63,864 nt of DNA, from positions 1-63,864 of the forward strand of contig JAFWWK010000077.1 of the NCBI GenBank assembly GCA_017523615.1, in the 5' to 3' direction. This DNA is from Clostridia bacterium (GTDB lineage Bacteria > Bacillota > Clostridia > Christensenellales > Aristaeellaceae). Below the pieces are notes generated by a model. It did not search any database and was not told the DNA's origin. It saw only the letters and a list, made by a program, of their open reading frames with translations. A program made the translations under genes and the position numbers. Of the stretch, positions 1 to 7,472 are shown piece by piece; the stretch's first letter is position 1; every line of letters starts with the position of its first letter.

Positions 1-101
1 TCGCCAAACGTAGTAGCACAGAGAACGTATTCAAAGTCATGAGTGATTTCGCTTTGCTTTTCGTCTGGCAGTTTGTCGTTAACGCTTACCCATCCATTCA
101 T
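1..101 (-). CDS. DUF551-like phage protein, partial (N-terminus only)
   Basis: The minus strand has a GGAGGT site (111-116) 9 nt before an ATG at 101, and the frame stays open to the window edge, giving 33 residues. It begins MNGWVSVNDKLPDE, the W(I/V)SV-x-D-x-LP signature of DUF551 proteins, which are small proteins of unknown role common in phages of Firmicutes. It follows the tail gene in the same direction, so the phage region continues leftward beyond the window. The family call rests on this N-terminal signature alone. Confidence 0.6.
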   Translation of the reverse strand, partial: MNGWVSVNDKLPDEKQSEITHDFEYVLCATTFG

Positions 102-115
102 TCCCGCTTCACCTC

Positions 116-232
116 CAATCATCAAACAGGGGACGGTTCTCTGTTCCCTCCCCCTCATCCGCTCAGATCCTCCCGCGCAATCATCAAACAGGGGACGGTT
201 CTCCGTTCCCTCCCCCTCATCCGCTCAGATCC
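116..232. repeat. Two 55-bp direct repeats, 62-bp period, with a REP-like core
   Basis: Copies at 116-170 and 178-232 differ at one base (T/C in GGTTCTCyGTTCCC). The core GGGGACGG...GTTCCC is an imperfect inverted repeat. The second copy overlaps the last codons and the TGA of the tail gene (225-227). The 62-bp period suggests tandem duplication of a REP- or MITE-like unit. No transposase is nearby. Confidence 0.75.
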
Positions 233-2669
233 CGCGCACCACCGTGTCCAGCACCTGGGCATACACCTCCGCCATCCCGTGGGTGTCCGGATGCCCGTCC
301 ACCACGCTCACCGCGTTCGTCAGCGTCACCACCGGCACCCCGTAGTGCTCGCATACCGTATCAACGCTCGTCTTAAAGTCTGTCGAAAGCTGGTTCGGCT
401 TGATAAATATGATCTTCGCCCCGGCATGATGATGCTGCAGCCAGTCAAGCATATATGCCATCGCAGGGCGGAACTTGCTCTTCTGCGCGTCCGTCCATCC
501 ACTGTAAACATAATCCCCCAGCTGCGCGCCGGCCCAGTAGTCGTTCAATCCGCCCAGAACAAAGATCAGTTCGCTCTGCGACAGCCTGGTCATGCGCGTG
601 ATGAACGATCTTTCCGTCGCGTCATGGTCCCCCGATCCGTAACCGTCGTTGCATACCGGCGTCCCCGACCAGGATTCGTTGGACTGGATGGCGCACCCGT
701 ATTCGCTGGCGAACCTGAACCACCAGCACTTCTCCACGCTCTGGCAGTCGTTGCCGGCCGTGATGGCTTCGCCCGGATACCATGTCACATTCCCCGCCGG
801 GTTGTATCCCTCAAATGTACTGTAAGAATCGCCCAGGACGCTGAACGTCCTCGGTTTGCTGATCGTGCCCTCGATCCATGCCGTCGCCCTGATGCTCGTC
901 GTCGTCTCATCGGAGGCGGTCACATAAACGCAGTCATAATTTGCCGCCGCCGTGATCTGGTACGCCCCCGGGCCTGTCGCCGTCAGCTGCTGGCGGCGTT
1001 CGTTCGGGCTGTCCGAATACCCCAGCGCAATGATCGCCTGATGGCTGCTGCTCGACTGGTGGTCCGATATCAGCACGTTGACCTTCTGCCCGCTGTATAT
1101 CGTGATCGGCAGCGATACCACGCGGTCCGCCGAAAATGCCGCCGATGTCGCCACAGGGGAAACGATGCCCTCAATGCGCCTGATGTTTGTTTTCTGGGCG
1201 GCGTAGGCAATGTCCCGCGCGGTATCGGTCACCGTTATCTGTATCCGCTCCGATGCCGCCTGCGTCCACACCACAAAAGCGCCATAATCATTTTCCGCGA
1301 TAATGTCATAGACCCCCGGGCAGTCCGGGAAGATCTGCTGGCAGTCCGTGCCGGAGTTCATGGACGTCCGGAAGGAGACCGCCATATATTTGTTGCTTTC
1401 CGCACGGCTCCCGAAAACGAGGCGGACCGGCGTCCCGGCCGCAACGGCAAACGGGTACTTCTTGAGGGCCGATCTTGCGAACGCTTCGTCTATGACCAGG
1501 CTCGTCCCGTTGTCGTCCGCCATGTCGTCGATCCGCCCGCTGATGGTCTCCAGTTCCGTCTCGGCTTTCTCCAGCCTGGACGCGAACCCGATCGCCTCCA
1601 CTTTGATCTTCATCGTGGCTGCGTAGCTTGACCATACCACGATCTTCACATAATCGTTCTCCGCCACGAGCGTGAACGTCTCCATATCCGAATGGAAGGT
1701 CGCCTGCTTGTCGGATGTGCTCCCCGCTATATTGAAGGCGATGGCCATATACTTGTTGGAGTCGGTCCATTCGGTGATCGCCACCCGGATCGTCTGCCCC
1801 TTCAGGGCCGTGAAATCATAGCGTTCTTGGTTGCCTTGGTCGAAGGCAATATTTAAGGTCGTGCTGCATCCGTTCAGTTTCACCTTCGTGTCCGCGACGT
1901 CCAGCGCCACCGCCTCATATCCTTCCGGCGTCCCGCTGAACGCGTGGTCGCTCCAGTATTTGGCGTTGTTCTGGTATGTCGGGTCCGTGCTCTCAACGGC
2001 CTGCCCGTTCCGCTTGCCCACAGCCCAGGCCTCCGCGTCCTCCTTGCAGATCACCGCCGCCGTCGCGCTGCCCCCGGACTGCTGGGCATAATGCCTTGCG
2101 TTGTTGCAGTACGTCGGATCCCCTTCCTGCACGTCCTGCCCTTCCCGCTTGCCCACGGCCCACGCCTCGGCATTCCTCGCAGACGCCAGCGCCACCGTCT
2201 CCGCGCCGTCGATCGTCTCCCGGATCTCCTCCACCTCGCCGGAGATCTCCGCCGCCTGCTCCAGCAGCACCCCCGCCGCGTTCAGTTCCGTCATCAGGTC
2301 ACGCACCCAGTCCGGCGTATTGTCCCCAACGTTGTTCCCGGTGTAGCTCGATTCCATCACCACCGTGTTGAAGTGGTCGCTCTTGGCCACCACACCGGCG
2401 CTCTCCCACCTGGCCTCGATCACGCCCATCCCGGCTTCCCGCGTCTCCTCAGACGTCACCAGCCCCACCAGCTTCGTCTTCTCCCCGTCAAACTCCACCA
2501 GCGTCCGCATCGGCGCCGTGTTCCCCTTCGGCCCCGTATACAGCAGCAGCCCCGTGCCGCCCTCATATTCCTCCGCCCATTCGCTCACATCCATCCACAC
2601 CCTGTACCTGCCCGTCTCCCCCGTCTTCCCCAGGTACACCCCGCGCTTCTTCAATTCAATATCTATCAT
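225..2669 (-). CDS. Phage tail/appendage protein with C-terminal SGNH hydrolase domain
   Basis: The protein has 814 residues. Residues 1-110 resemble the N-terminal, virion-attachment part of tail appendage proteins in Firmicute phages. Residues about 165-245 hold two copies of an AEAWAVGKR-x-GQ ... DPTY-x-NNA repeat. The middle carries beta-rich modules (repeated SNKYMA and AENDY segments). The last 200 residues are an SGNH/GDSL esterase: GDSYS (block I serine), GGLND (block III) and a C-terminal DTH (block V Asp/His). Such domains on tails usually deacetylate or de-esterify surface glycans, so a role in adsorption or glycan trimming is inferred. The substrate is unknown. Confidence 0.75.
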   Translation of the reverse strand: MIDIELKKRGVYLGKTGETGRYRVWMDVSEWAEEYEGGTGLLLYTGPKGNTAPMRTLVEFDGEKTKLVGLVTSEETREAGMGVIEARWESAGVVAKSDHFNTVVMESSYTGNNVGDNTPDWVRDLMTELNAAGVLLEQAAEISGEVEEIRETIDGAETVALASARNAEAWAVGKREGQDVQEGDPTYCNNARHYAQQSGGSATAAVICKEDAEAWAVGKRNGQAVESTDPTYQNNAKYWSDHAFSGTPEGYEAVALDVADTKVKLNGCSTTLNIAFDQGNQERYDFTALKGQTIRVAITEWTDSNKYMAIAFNIAGSTSDKQATFHSDMETFTLVAENDYVKIVVWSSYAATMKIKVEAIGFASRLEKAETELETISGRIDDMADDNGTSLVIDEAFARSALKKYPFAVAAGTPVRLVFGSRAESNKYMAVSFRTSMNSGTDCQQIFPDCPGVYDIIAENDYGAFVVWTQAASERIQITVTDTARDIAYAAQKTNIRRIEGIVSPVATSAAFSADRVVSLPITIYSGQKVNVLISDHQSSSSHQAIIALGYSDSPNERRQQLTATGPGAYQITAAANYDCVYVTASDETTTSIRATAWIEGTISKPRTFSVLGDSYSTFEGYNPAGNVTWYPGEAITAGNDCQSVEKCWWFRFASEYGCAIQSNESWSGTPVCNDGYGSGDHDATERSFITRMTRLSQSELIFVLGGLNDYWAGAQLGDYVYSGWTDAQKSKFRPAMAYMLDWLQHHHAGAKIIFIKPNQLSTDFKTSVDTVCEHYGVPVVTLTNAVSVVDGHPDTHGMAEVYAQVLDTVVRGI

Positions 2670-2730
2670 TCGCCCGCTCCTCTCTTTCTATCTCCGTCCC
2701 CATCCTTTACCACTCAACCATCAAGGAAGA

Positions 2731-2790
2731 CCTCGTAAGCCTTCCCCGCGCACGGGGAAGGGGGACCGCCGTCAGGCGGTGGATGAGGTT
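2731..2790. repeat. Palindromic intergenic repeat, type A
   Basis: This 60-bp element between two phage genes has two adjacent hairpins: CTTCCCC/GGGGAAG (2741-2747 with 2754-2760) and ACCGCC-gtca-GGCGGT (2765-2780). It is bordered by CGTAAGC and GGATGAGGTT. The same borders and second hairpin recur at 6100-6260. It looks like a non-autonomous dispersed repeat, and could also act as a weak terminator between the flanking genes. Confidence 0.7.
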
Positions 2791-2799
2791 CCCCGTCCC

Positions 2800-3636
2800 T
2801 CACTCGCCCAGTCCCCTCTGCATCTCCTTCTCCCTCTCGCTCAGTCTCCAGCACGTCGCCGCCGCCTTCTCCGCCGCCGCCTTCTCCGCCGCCGCCTTCT
2901 CCGCCGCCGCTTTCTCCGCCGCCGCTTTCTCCGACAGCAGGAAGCCCCCGCCGAAAAGGCTTTTCCCTTCCTTCCTCTGCTCGTCCATCGCCCTGATGAA
3001 CAGGCACTCCTTCTCCTTCACCCTGTACTCCGTCGCGTGCTGGCTGTAATACTGCACCCTCGCCGCCGTGATCACCGCGTCCGGATACGTATATTTTGGC
3101 AACTGCTTCTTCTGCTGCTTCTCGTTCTTCCGGTTCTCCTCCCGGATCCGCCGCACCAGCTCCGGCGCGCTCCGCACCAGCGTCCCGTCCTTCTCCATGT
3201 TTGTAACAAAGGATATGCTCACCTGCGCCCCGTTCTCAAACGTCACGTTCTCCCCGGTGCACACATAGCACACGCCCGTCCCCGGCCGGTATCCTGCGAT
3301 AATGGTCAGCGCAGGCCCGAACAGGAAAAACTTGATCCCCCTGGCCGTGTAGAACCTCACGATCTCGCTCAGTATGGAAAACGGCGGATTGTCCACCACG
3401 ATCTCCCCGTCCGCGTATTCCCTCAGCCGGTAGTCCGCCCCCGGCCAGAACGGCCTCACGAACTTCCCCCGCTCCGCTCCGTATTCCTCGGCCACCCATC
3501 CCGACACGGCTTCGTATATGTTCTTCGGCGTGTAGCAGTCGTCCGTCGTCTTCTTCGGCTTGAACTTCTCAACGAACGTCTTGTACGCCTCGTCCGCTTC
3601 CTCCAGCATCACCTGGGTCCCCATCACCTGCGTCAT
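2800..3636 (-). CDS. Putative phage DNA adenine methyltransferase-like protein with EKAAA repeat tail
   Basis: The ATG at 3636 has AGAGGA just upstream and lies 1 nt after the thyX stop, which favours it over the longer frame. The 278-residue protein has DDCYTP near the start and VDNPPFSI at about residue 80. The NPPF tetrapeptide is motif IV of N6-adenine methyltransferases, and the preceding D-x-Y-T-P is typical of phage Dam-like enzymes. I do not see a clear S-adenosylmethionine motif I, so activity is uncertain. The C-terminal third is charged and contains five EKAAA units, probably a helical linker, encoded by five 15-bp DNA repeats. It likely forms an operon with thyX. Confidence 0.55.
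   Translation of the reverse strand: MTQVMGTQVMLEEADEAYKTFVEKFKPKKTTDDCYTPKNIYEAVSGWVAEEYGAERGKFVRPFWPGADYRLREYADGEIVVDNPPFSILSEIVRFYTARGIKFFLFGPALTIIAGYRPGTGVCYVCTGENVTFENGAQVSISFVTNMEKDGTLVRSAPELVRRIREENRKNEKQQKKQLPKYTYPDAVITAARVQYYSQHATEYRVKEKECLFIRAMDEQRKEGKSLFGGGFLLSEKAAAEKAAAEKAAAEKAAAEKAAATCWRLSEREKEMQRGLGE
2858..2932. repeat. Five 15-bp tandem repeats inside the methyltransferase-like gene
   Basis: The unit GCCGCCGCCTTCTCC occurs five times head to tail; the last two copies carry CTT for CCT. On the coding strand it gives (EKAAA)5. In-frame repeats of this kind can change copy number by slippage without breaking the frame. Confidence 0.9.
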
Positions 3637-3637
3637 A

Positions 3638-4255
3638 TCATTCCTCTTTCTTCGGACACCTTTCCTCCCTGCACCCCTCGCACCCCGGCCCCGCGTCCTC
3701 AAACAGCGCCGGCGACGCCGCCCTTGCCAGCCTCAGCATCTCCCACGCCAGCTCCCTGATCTCCCACTGCGCCCGCTCGCAGCACCTCAGCCGAAAGAAG
3801 TGCCTCAGCTCCCTGGCGTTCATCGTCACCACGAACCCCGTCTGTGCTGCCTGCGGCGTCACATACCGCGCGTCCTCCTTCGGGATCCCGGCCTCCACTG
3901 CCCGCCGGTAAAATCCCTTGATATCCTCCATCAGGTCACAGTACTCGTCCATCAGGTCCGGATTGTCCTGGATACTCCCCGGCACCACCACCGGCATGTC
4001 CCCCATGTCGATGTACCTCTGGCTCTTCACGCTGAAGCTCGCCAGCCTGTGCCGCGTCATCTGGGCCAGCAGCGCCCGCGACACGCCCTCCACCTTGTAT
4101 GTATATACCGCGTGCTCCAATACGCTTTCGTGCCCGCTCTCCATCGCCCGCTCCAGGCTCCTCCCCGGCTCCCTGCTCCCCGTGCACATCGCCGCCGCCG
4201 TCCCGCAAAGCGCTTCCTCGTCCATCCACGGCCAGCTGATCATCTCCACATGCAT
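3638..4255 (-). CDS. thyX: FAD-dependent thymidylate synthase ThyX (phage-borne)
   Basis: The 205-residue protein makes dTMP from dUMP using methylenetetrahydrofolate and reduced FAD. The ThyX signature RHR-x-x-S-x-x-x-x-S-x-R is present as RHRLASFSVKSQR at about residues 67-79, followed by the usual RYIDM segment. The ATG at 4255 follows an AGGAGG about 10 nt upstream. Its stop is 1 nt from the next start, so it is co-transcribed with the methyltransferase-like gene. Phages carry thyX to boost thymidylate supply during replication. The length is near the family norm and the core is intact; the C-terminus ends in a Cys-rich tail (CEGCREERC), which is unusual for the family. Confidence 0.93.
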   Translation of the reverse strand: MHVEMISWPWMDEEALCGTAAAMCTGSREPGRSLERAMESGHESVLEHAVYTYKVEGVSRALLAQMTRHRLASFSVKSQRYIDMGDMPVVVPGSIQDNPDLMDEYCDLMEDIKGFYRRAVEAGIPKEDARYVTPQAAQTGFVVTMNARELRHFFRLRCCERAQWEIRELAWEMLRLARAASPALFEDAGPGCEGCREERCPKKEE

Positions 4256-4377
4256 CTCGTTCCCTGCCTCCTGCTAAAAAGGAGCGGCTTCCGGGTCTTC
4301 GTCCCTTCCACCGCTCCTCCCGGTTTCTTTTCAGTTCCTGAGTCGGAGCCTGCCCCGGTCCCCTCGGACCATCTTCA

Positions 4378-4408
<31 letters not shown>

Positions 4409-4421
4409 GCGCGCCTCGCGC

Positions 4422-4847
4422 TCAGTCCAGCTTCTTCGTGTCCTCTGCGAACTTCTTCTCCAGCATCATGATCTGCTCGGCGGTCGCCTGGTCCTGCCTG
4501 AAGCTGGTCTCCAGCACCTCGGCGATGTACTCAGGCACCTCCACCTCCACGCCCCTGGGGACAATGAACTTGTGCCCGTTCACCGCCACAAACACCGGTT
4601 CCTTATACATCCCGTTGTCCTTGAACAGCTTGATTTTCACCATCTTCGCCGGAGCCGCCGGCACATAGATCAGGTCCTCCGCCTTCCCCACGATGTCCGC
4701 CCTGCCCTCGGTCTGCTTCTTTACCTCTTCCGCGATCAGCGCCTGCAGGTCTGTCAGGCTCATCGTTACCTGTTGTTCCTGGTTTACCTGCCCGCCCATC
4801 GCTTCCGCTTCCACCTCAGTCTGTCTCACGTTATTCTTCGTAGTCAT
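4422..4847 (-). CDS. Small phage structural protein of unknown function
   Basis: The 141-residue protein starts at an ATG 6 nt after GGAGGT. The N-terminal 50 residues are Gln/Glu-rich and likely disordered or coiled. The middle (about 55-100) is a compact segment with KMVKIKLFKDNGMYKEP and HKFIVPRGVEVEVP, resembling small proteins encoded just after the capsid gene in phages with N4-gp56-type heads. The C-terminus is a charged helix. From position it may be a head-completion or decoration protein. I do not recognise a named family. Confidence 0.55.
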   Translation of the reverse strand: MTTKNNVRQTEVEAEAMGGQVNQEQQVTMSLTDLQALIAEEVKKQTEGRADIVGKAEDLIYVPAAPAKMVKIKLFKDNGMYKEPVFVAVNGHKFIVPRGVEVEVPEYIAEVLETSFRQDQATAEQIMMLEKKFAEDTKKLD

Positions 4848-4935
4848 TTGGCACCTCCATGTGCTTTTTAGAATTAATCCTGCTTCCTCATTCTCCGCAG
4901 CCTCCCATCGTTTCGACAGGCCGCGCCCCCCGGAA

Positions 4936-4985
4936 AGCCTCCACCTCTGGGGGAGGTGTCGGCGTTAGCCGACGGAAGGGGTCCT
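4936..4985. repeat. Palindromic intergenic repeat, type B
   Basis: It has the hairpin CCTCC...GGAGG followed by GTCGGC-gtta-GCCGAC. The second hairpin is identical to the core of the nested element at 6127-6167, so the two share an origin. It lies between the capsid gene and the 141-residue gene. Confidence 0.65.
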
Positions 4986-5021
4986 CGTCGTTCCCCTCTC
5001 CGTCAGCCTCCGCCGTGTTCC

Positions 5022-6026
5022 TTAGTTCGCCTGCGCGGTGGCGCTGAAGGCGCCGGCGCTCTCGATGCGGATCATGTTCTGCTCCTTCAGGCGGATGGCG
5101 GTCTTGGTCGCCTTCCAGCCGGCGGTGCAGCGCTGGTTCAGGGGATCGTCGCCGCTGCCCAGGGGCTTCACGATGTGCTCCAGGCCCAGCCCGGTGGCGT
5201 AGGTGGTGGCGTAGGCATCCCTGCCCAGCACCATGGTGATGAACACGGCCACGCCGTTGTTGTCCACGATCTTGGCCTCGGTGCTCTTCACGAAACGCAC
5301 ATTGCCGATCATGCCGATCTCGCCCTTGTACAGTTCGCCGGGCTGCGCGTACTTGTGCCACTCGATGAACTCGCTGCTGCGGATCAGGTCATAGGCGGCC
5401 AGCGGATGGATGATCGCCACGTAGCTGCCGTTGATGGGTTCCGCCAGGTTCGCCTCCAGCTGGGCGGCGGCCTTCAGGATCACATCAGGGGTCAGCTTGC
5501 AGTCCGCGTCCAGGTTGGCCCGCGCGGTGATCGGGGTCACGGTGCCGCCCGATACCTTCGGGGCGTACATCACGTTGGTGCCCGCGGTGATCACATCGCG
5601 GGTGATGGTGTCCAGGCTCCGGCCCGCCTGGCTGCCCATCGCCTTGGTGGCCTGCACCAGGATGGGATCGATCGCCGTCATGTTCAGCACGTCGCTCATG
5701 GTGATGTAGTCGCCGTACTGAGCGATGGACGCGATCTTCACGCCCATGGTCAGGGTGTTGCCGTCCGGGGTCACGCCTTCGGTCAGGGCCGTGGTGTTCT
5801 TGGCCAGCACATCAAAGTAGCGGACCTCCACCGTCTTGCCGCCGTGCTCGGGAATGTTGATCTCGGTGCCGAACTGGTCATGCACCAGGTACGGCTCGGC
5901 ATTGTCGATCAGCGTGTCATGGTAATAGGTCTTGTTCTCGTTGCTCAGGCCCTGGCTGCCTGTGGTGTTGGTGTTCGGATTCGCAAACCTCTGCAGCTCC
6001 AGCATCCATTTCCTGTTCTCTTCCAT
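5022..6026 (-). CDS. Phage major capsid protein, N4-gp56 family
   Basis: The 334-residue protein matches the N4-gp56 type: an early NKTYYHDTLIDNAEPYLVHDQFG segment, then the conserved VEVRYFD, ALTEGVTPDG, YGDYITMSDVL and D-x-x-T-R-D stretches, and NVRFVKSTEAK near residue 250. This HK97-fold shell protein builds the icosahedral head. The ATG at 6026 follows AAGGAA and GAGAGGG. The N-terminus (MEENRKWMLELQRFAN) carries the LQ-x-FA-type motif that recurs at the start of structural proteins in Firmicute phages; the scaffold-like protein next door has it too. The gene lies directly downstream of the scaffold-like gene, the standard order. Confidence 0.88.
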   Translation of the reverse strand: MEENRKWMLELQRFANPNTNTTGSQGLSNENKTYYHDTLIDNAEPYLVHDQFGTEINIPEHGGKTVEVRYFDVLAKNTTALTEGVTPDGNTLTMGVKIASIAQYGDYITMSDVLNMTAIDPILVQATKAMGSQAGRSLDTITRDVITAGTNVMYAPKVSGGTVTPITARANLDADCKLTPDVILKAAAQLEANLAEPINGSYVAIIHPLAAYDLIRSSEFIEWHKYAQPGELYKGEIGMIGNVRFVKSTEAKIVDNNGVAVFITMVLGRDAYATTYATGLGLEHIVKPLGSGDDPLNQRCTAGWKATKTAIRLKEQNMIRIESAGAFSATAQAN

Positions 6027-6095
6027 TTCCTTGCCCTCTCTTTCTACTCCGTCCTTGTCCCCGTTCCGAAGCGATCAGGCACAAGTACCGGCGGG

Positions 6096-6262
6096 CACCC
6101 CGTAAGCCTTCCCCCCCGCAGGGCTTGTCATGGGGTGTCGGCGTTAGCCGACGGGGTGTCCCATGACCTCCGCAGAGGAAGGGGGACCGCCGTCAGGCGG
6201 TTAGGTCACGGGACACCCCGGCCTCCTGGCGTCGGCCACCCCGTGACAACGGATGAGGTTTC
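6096..6262. repeat. Composite palindromic repeat: type A element interrupted by two inserts
   Basis: The outer element matches the copy at 2731-2790: CGTAAGCCTTCCCC on the left, GGAAGGGGGACCGCC-gtca-GGCGG (6178-6200) in the middle and GGATGAGGTT (6251-6260) on the right. It is split by two further palindromes. One is 6127-6167, with GTCATGGG/CCCATGAC outer arms and a GTCGGC-gtta-GCCGAC core. The other is 6205-6247, with GTCACGGG/CCCGTGAC arms. The 246-bp gap between capsid and scaffold genes holds nothing else. Confidence 0.7.
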
Positions 6263-6272
6263 CCCCGCCCCG

Positions 6273-7265
6273 TCACCCGAACGTGATGGTCTTCCCCCTT
6301 GCCACCTGCCTGGCTATCTCTTCCCTGTCCGCCTTCGTCAGCTTCGTCACATCGCTCTTGGTCACCACACCCGGCGCACCGGTCGCGGCCCCTTCCATCG
6401 GCCTCGCCCCCCGCGCCTGGATGTTCCTCGCCGTCTGCGCCTGTGCCTGCGCCGTCGCGTACTGCATCGCGCCCCGCATCATGTCGTCCATGTGGATCAC
6501 TTCGTATGCGTGCTTCATCGATACTTCCCGCTGAAGAAGCCCCACAAAGTCCTTGTTCCTCAGCTCCGTGTCCAGGTCGAACTGCGGATAAACGCCCTTC
6601 AGCGCCTTCGCCTCCGCTTCCCAGCCCTGGATCCGCGCCTGCACCCGCGCTTCCCGCTGCCTCGCTTCGTTCATCCGGCGGTACTGCTCGTTCTCCTGTA
6701 CCGCCGCGTTGTACTTCTTGTACTGCTCAACGGTCATCCCGGCCTTGTCCGCCTGCTCTGCAAGGAACTTCTGGTCCCGGTCGATCGCCGCGCTGATCCC
6801 GTCGATGTCTCCGGGATCCAGCCCGTACCGCCCGGCCACCTTCCCCATCAGCGCCGCGTACTTCCCGTTCTGCTCCTCCAGCCCCTTGGTCTTCGCGAAC
6901 CTCTTGTCGATGATCCCCTGGACCTGCTTCTGGAATTGCTCCCGGTATTCCCCGTTGATCAGCTTCTGCCATTCCGCGTCCCGGTTCACCGGCGCCGCCG
7001 GCGCTTCCGCCCCCGCCGCTCCTTCTCCCGGTACCTGCTCCACTGCCTGCGCGGCGTCCGCAGTTCCCTGCGATGCTCCCGGCTGTATCCCGTATACTAC
7101 CTTCGCACCGCTCTCCGCCCGCTGGGACGCGGCGTCCGTCCCACTTGCGCCCGTTCCCGCTCCCACTTCAGCTCCGCCCACGGCGCCCGCCGCCGTCGCT
7201 CCCGCCGCGGCTTCCCCGCCTCCAACTTCGCTGAACCTCTGCAGGTCCATTTCCCATCTCTTCAT
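6273..7265 (-). CDS. Phage scaffold/capsid assembly-like protein
   Basis: I chose the ATG at 7265 because AAAGGA lies 10 nt upstream; the ATG at 7274 is only 1 nt from that site. The product has 330 residues. It begins MKRWEMDLQRFSE, sharing the LQRF motif with the capsid protein. Residues about 10-100 are Ala/Gly-rich and low complexity. Residues 100-270 are charged helix rich in EEQNGKYA and QYKKYNAAVQENEQYRR patterns, typical of scaffolding coiled coils. The C-terminus KSDVTKLTKADREEIARQVARGKTI resembles the tail of phage scaffold proteins. The place just upstream of the capsid gene supports the role. Confidence 0.65.
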   Translation of the reverse strand: MKRWEMDLQRFSEVGGGEAAAGATAAGAVGGAEVGAGTGASGTDAASQRAESGAKVVYGIQPGASQGTADAAQAVEQVPGEGAAGAEAPAAPVNRDAEWQKLINGEYREQFQKQVQGIIDKRFAKTKGLEEQNGKYAALMGKVAGRYGLDPGDIDGISAAIDRDQKFLAEQADKAGMTVEQYKKYNAAVQENEQYRRMNEARQREARVQARIQGWEAEAKALKGVYPQFDLDTELRNKDFVGLLQREVSMKHAYEVIHMDDMMRGAMQYATAQAQAQTARNIQARGARPMEGAATGAPGVVTKSDVTKLTKADREEIARQVARGKTITFG

Positions 7266-7323
7266 TCCATCCATGTCCTTTCAACAAGTCGTGCGCTTAT
7301 TGCGCATATTCTGTACATAAAGT

Positions 7324-7337
7324 ACGTAATATTACGT
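7324..7337. other. Perfect 14-bp palindrome upstream of the phage genes
   Basis: ACGTAATATTACGT is a perfect dyad about 60 bp upstream of the scaffold start, in an AT-rich stretch at the edge of the phage block. It could be an operator or part of the junction with the chromosome. Confidence 0.5.
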
Positions 7338-7371
7338 TAACATGGGACACAAAAAAATACCAGCACGTCAA

Positions 7372-7416
7372 AAACAGCCCCGGAACACCCAAAGTATGGG
7401 CATTTCGGGGCTGTTT
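7372..7416. terminator. Intrinsic terminator, probably bidirectional
   Basis: AAACAGCCCCG (7372-7382) pairs with CGGGGCTGTTT (7406-7416), giving an 11-bp stem around a 23-nt loop. Poly-A lies on the left, which reads as U-tract for minus-strand transcripts coming from the PAP2 gene. It separates the chromosome from the phage block. Confidence 0.75.
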
Positions 7417-7472
7417 CTGTTTATTCTGCGTACCCGCCGATCCCGATCTTGCTATTTATTTAGAAAACCTTG

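Noticed and set aside
39..1631. Plus-strand open frame opposite the phage tail gene
   Set aside because: Composition-driven, with no start signal. The minus-strand frame has tail repeats and an SGNH domain.
7322..7472. Small plus-strand frame at the phage-host junction
   Set aside because: It spans a strong terminator hairpin and has no ribosome site.
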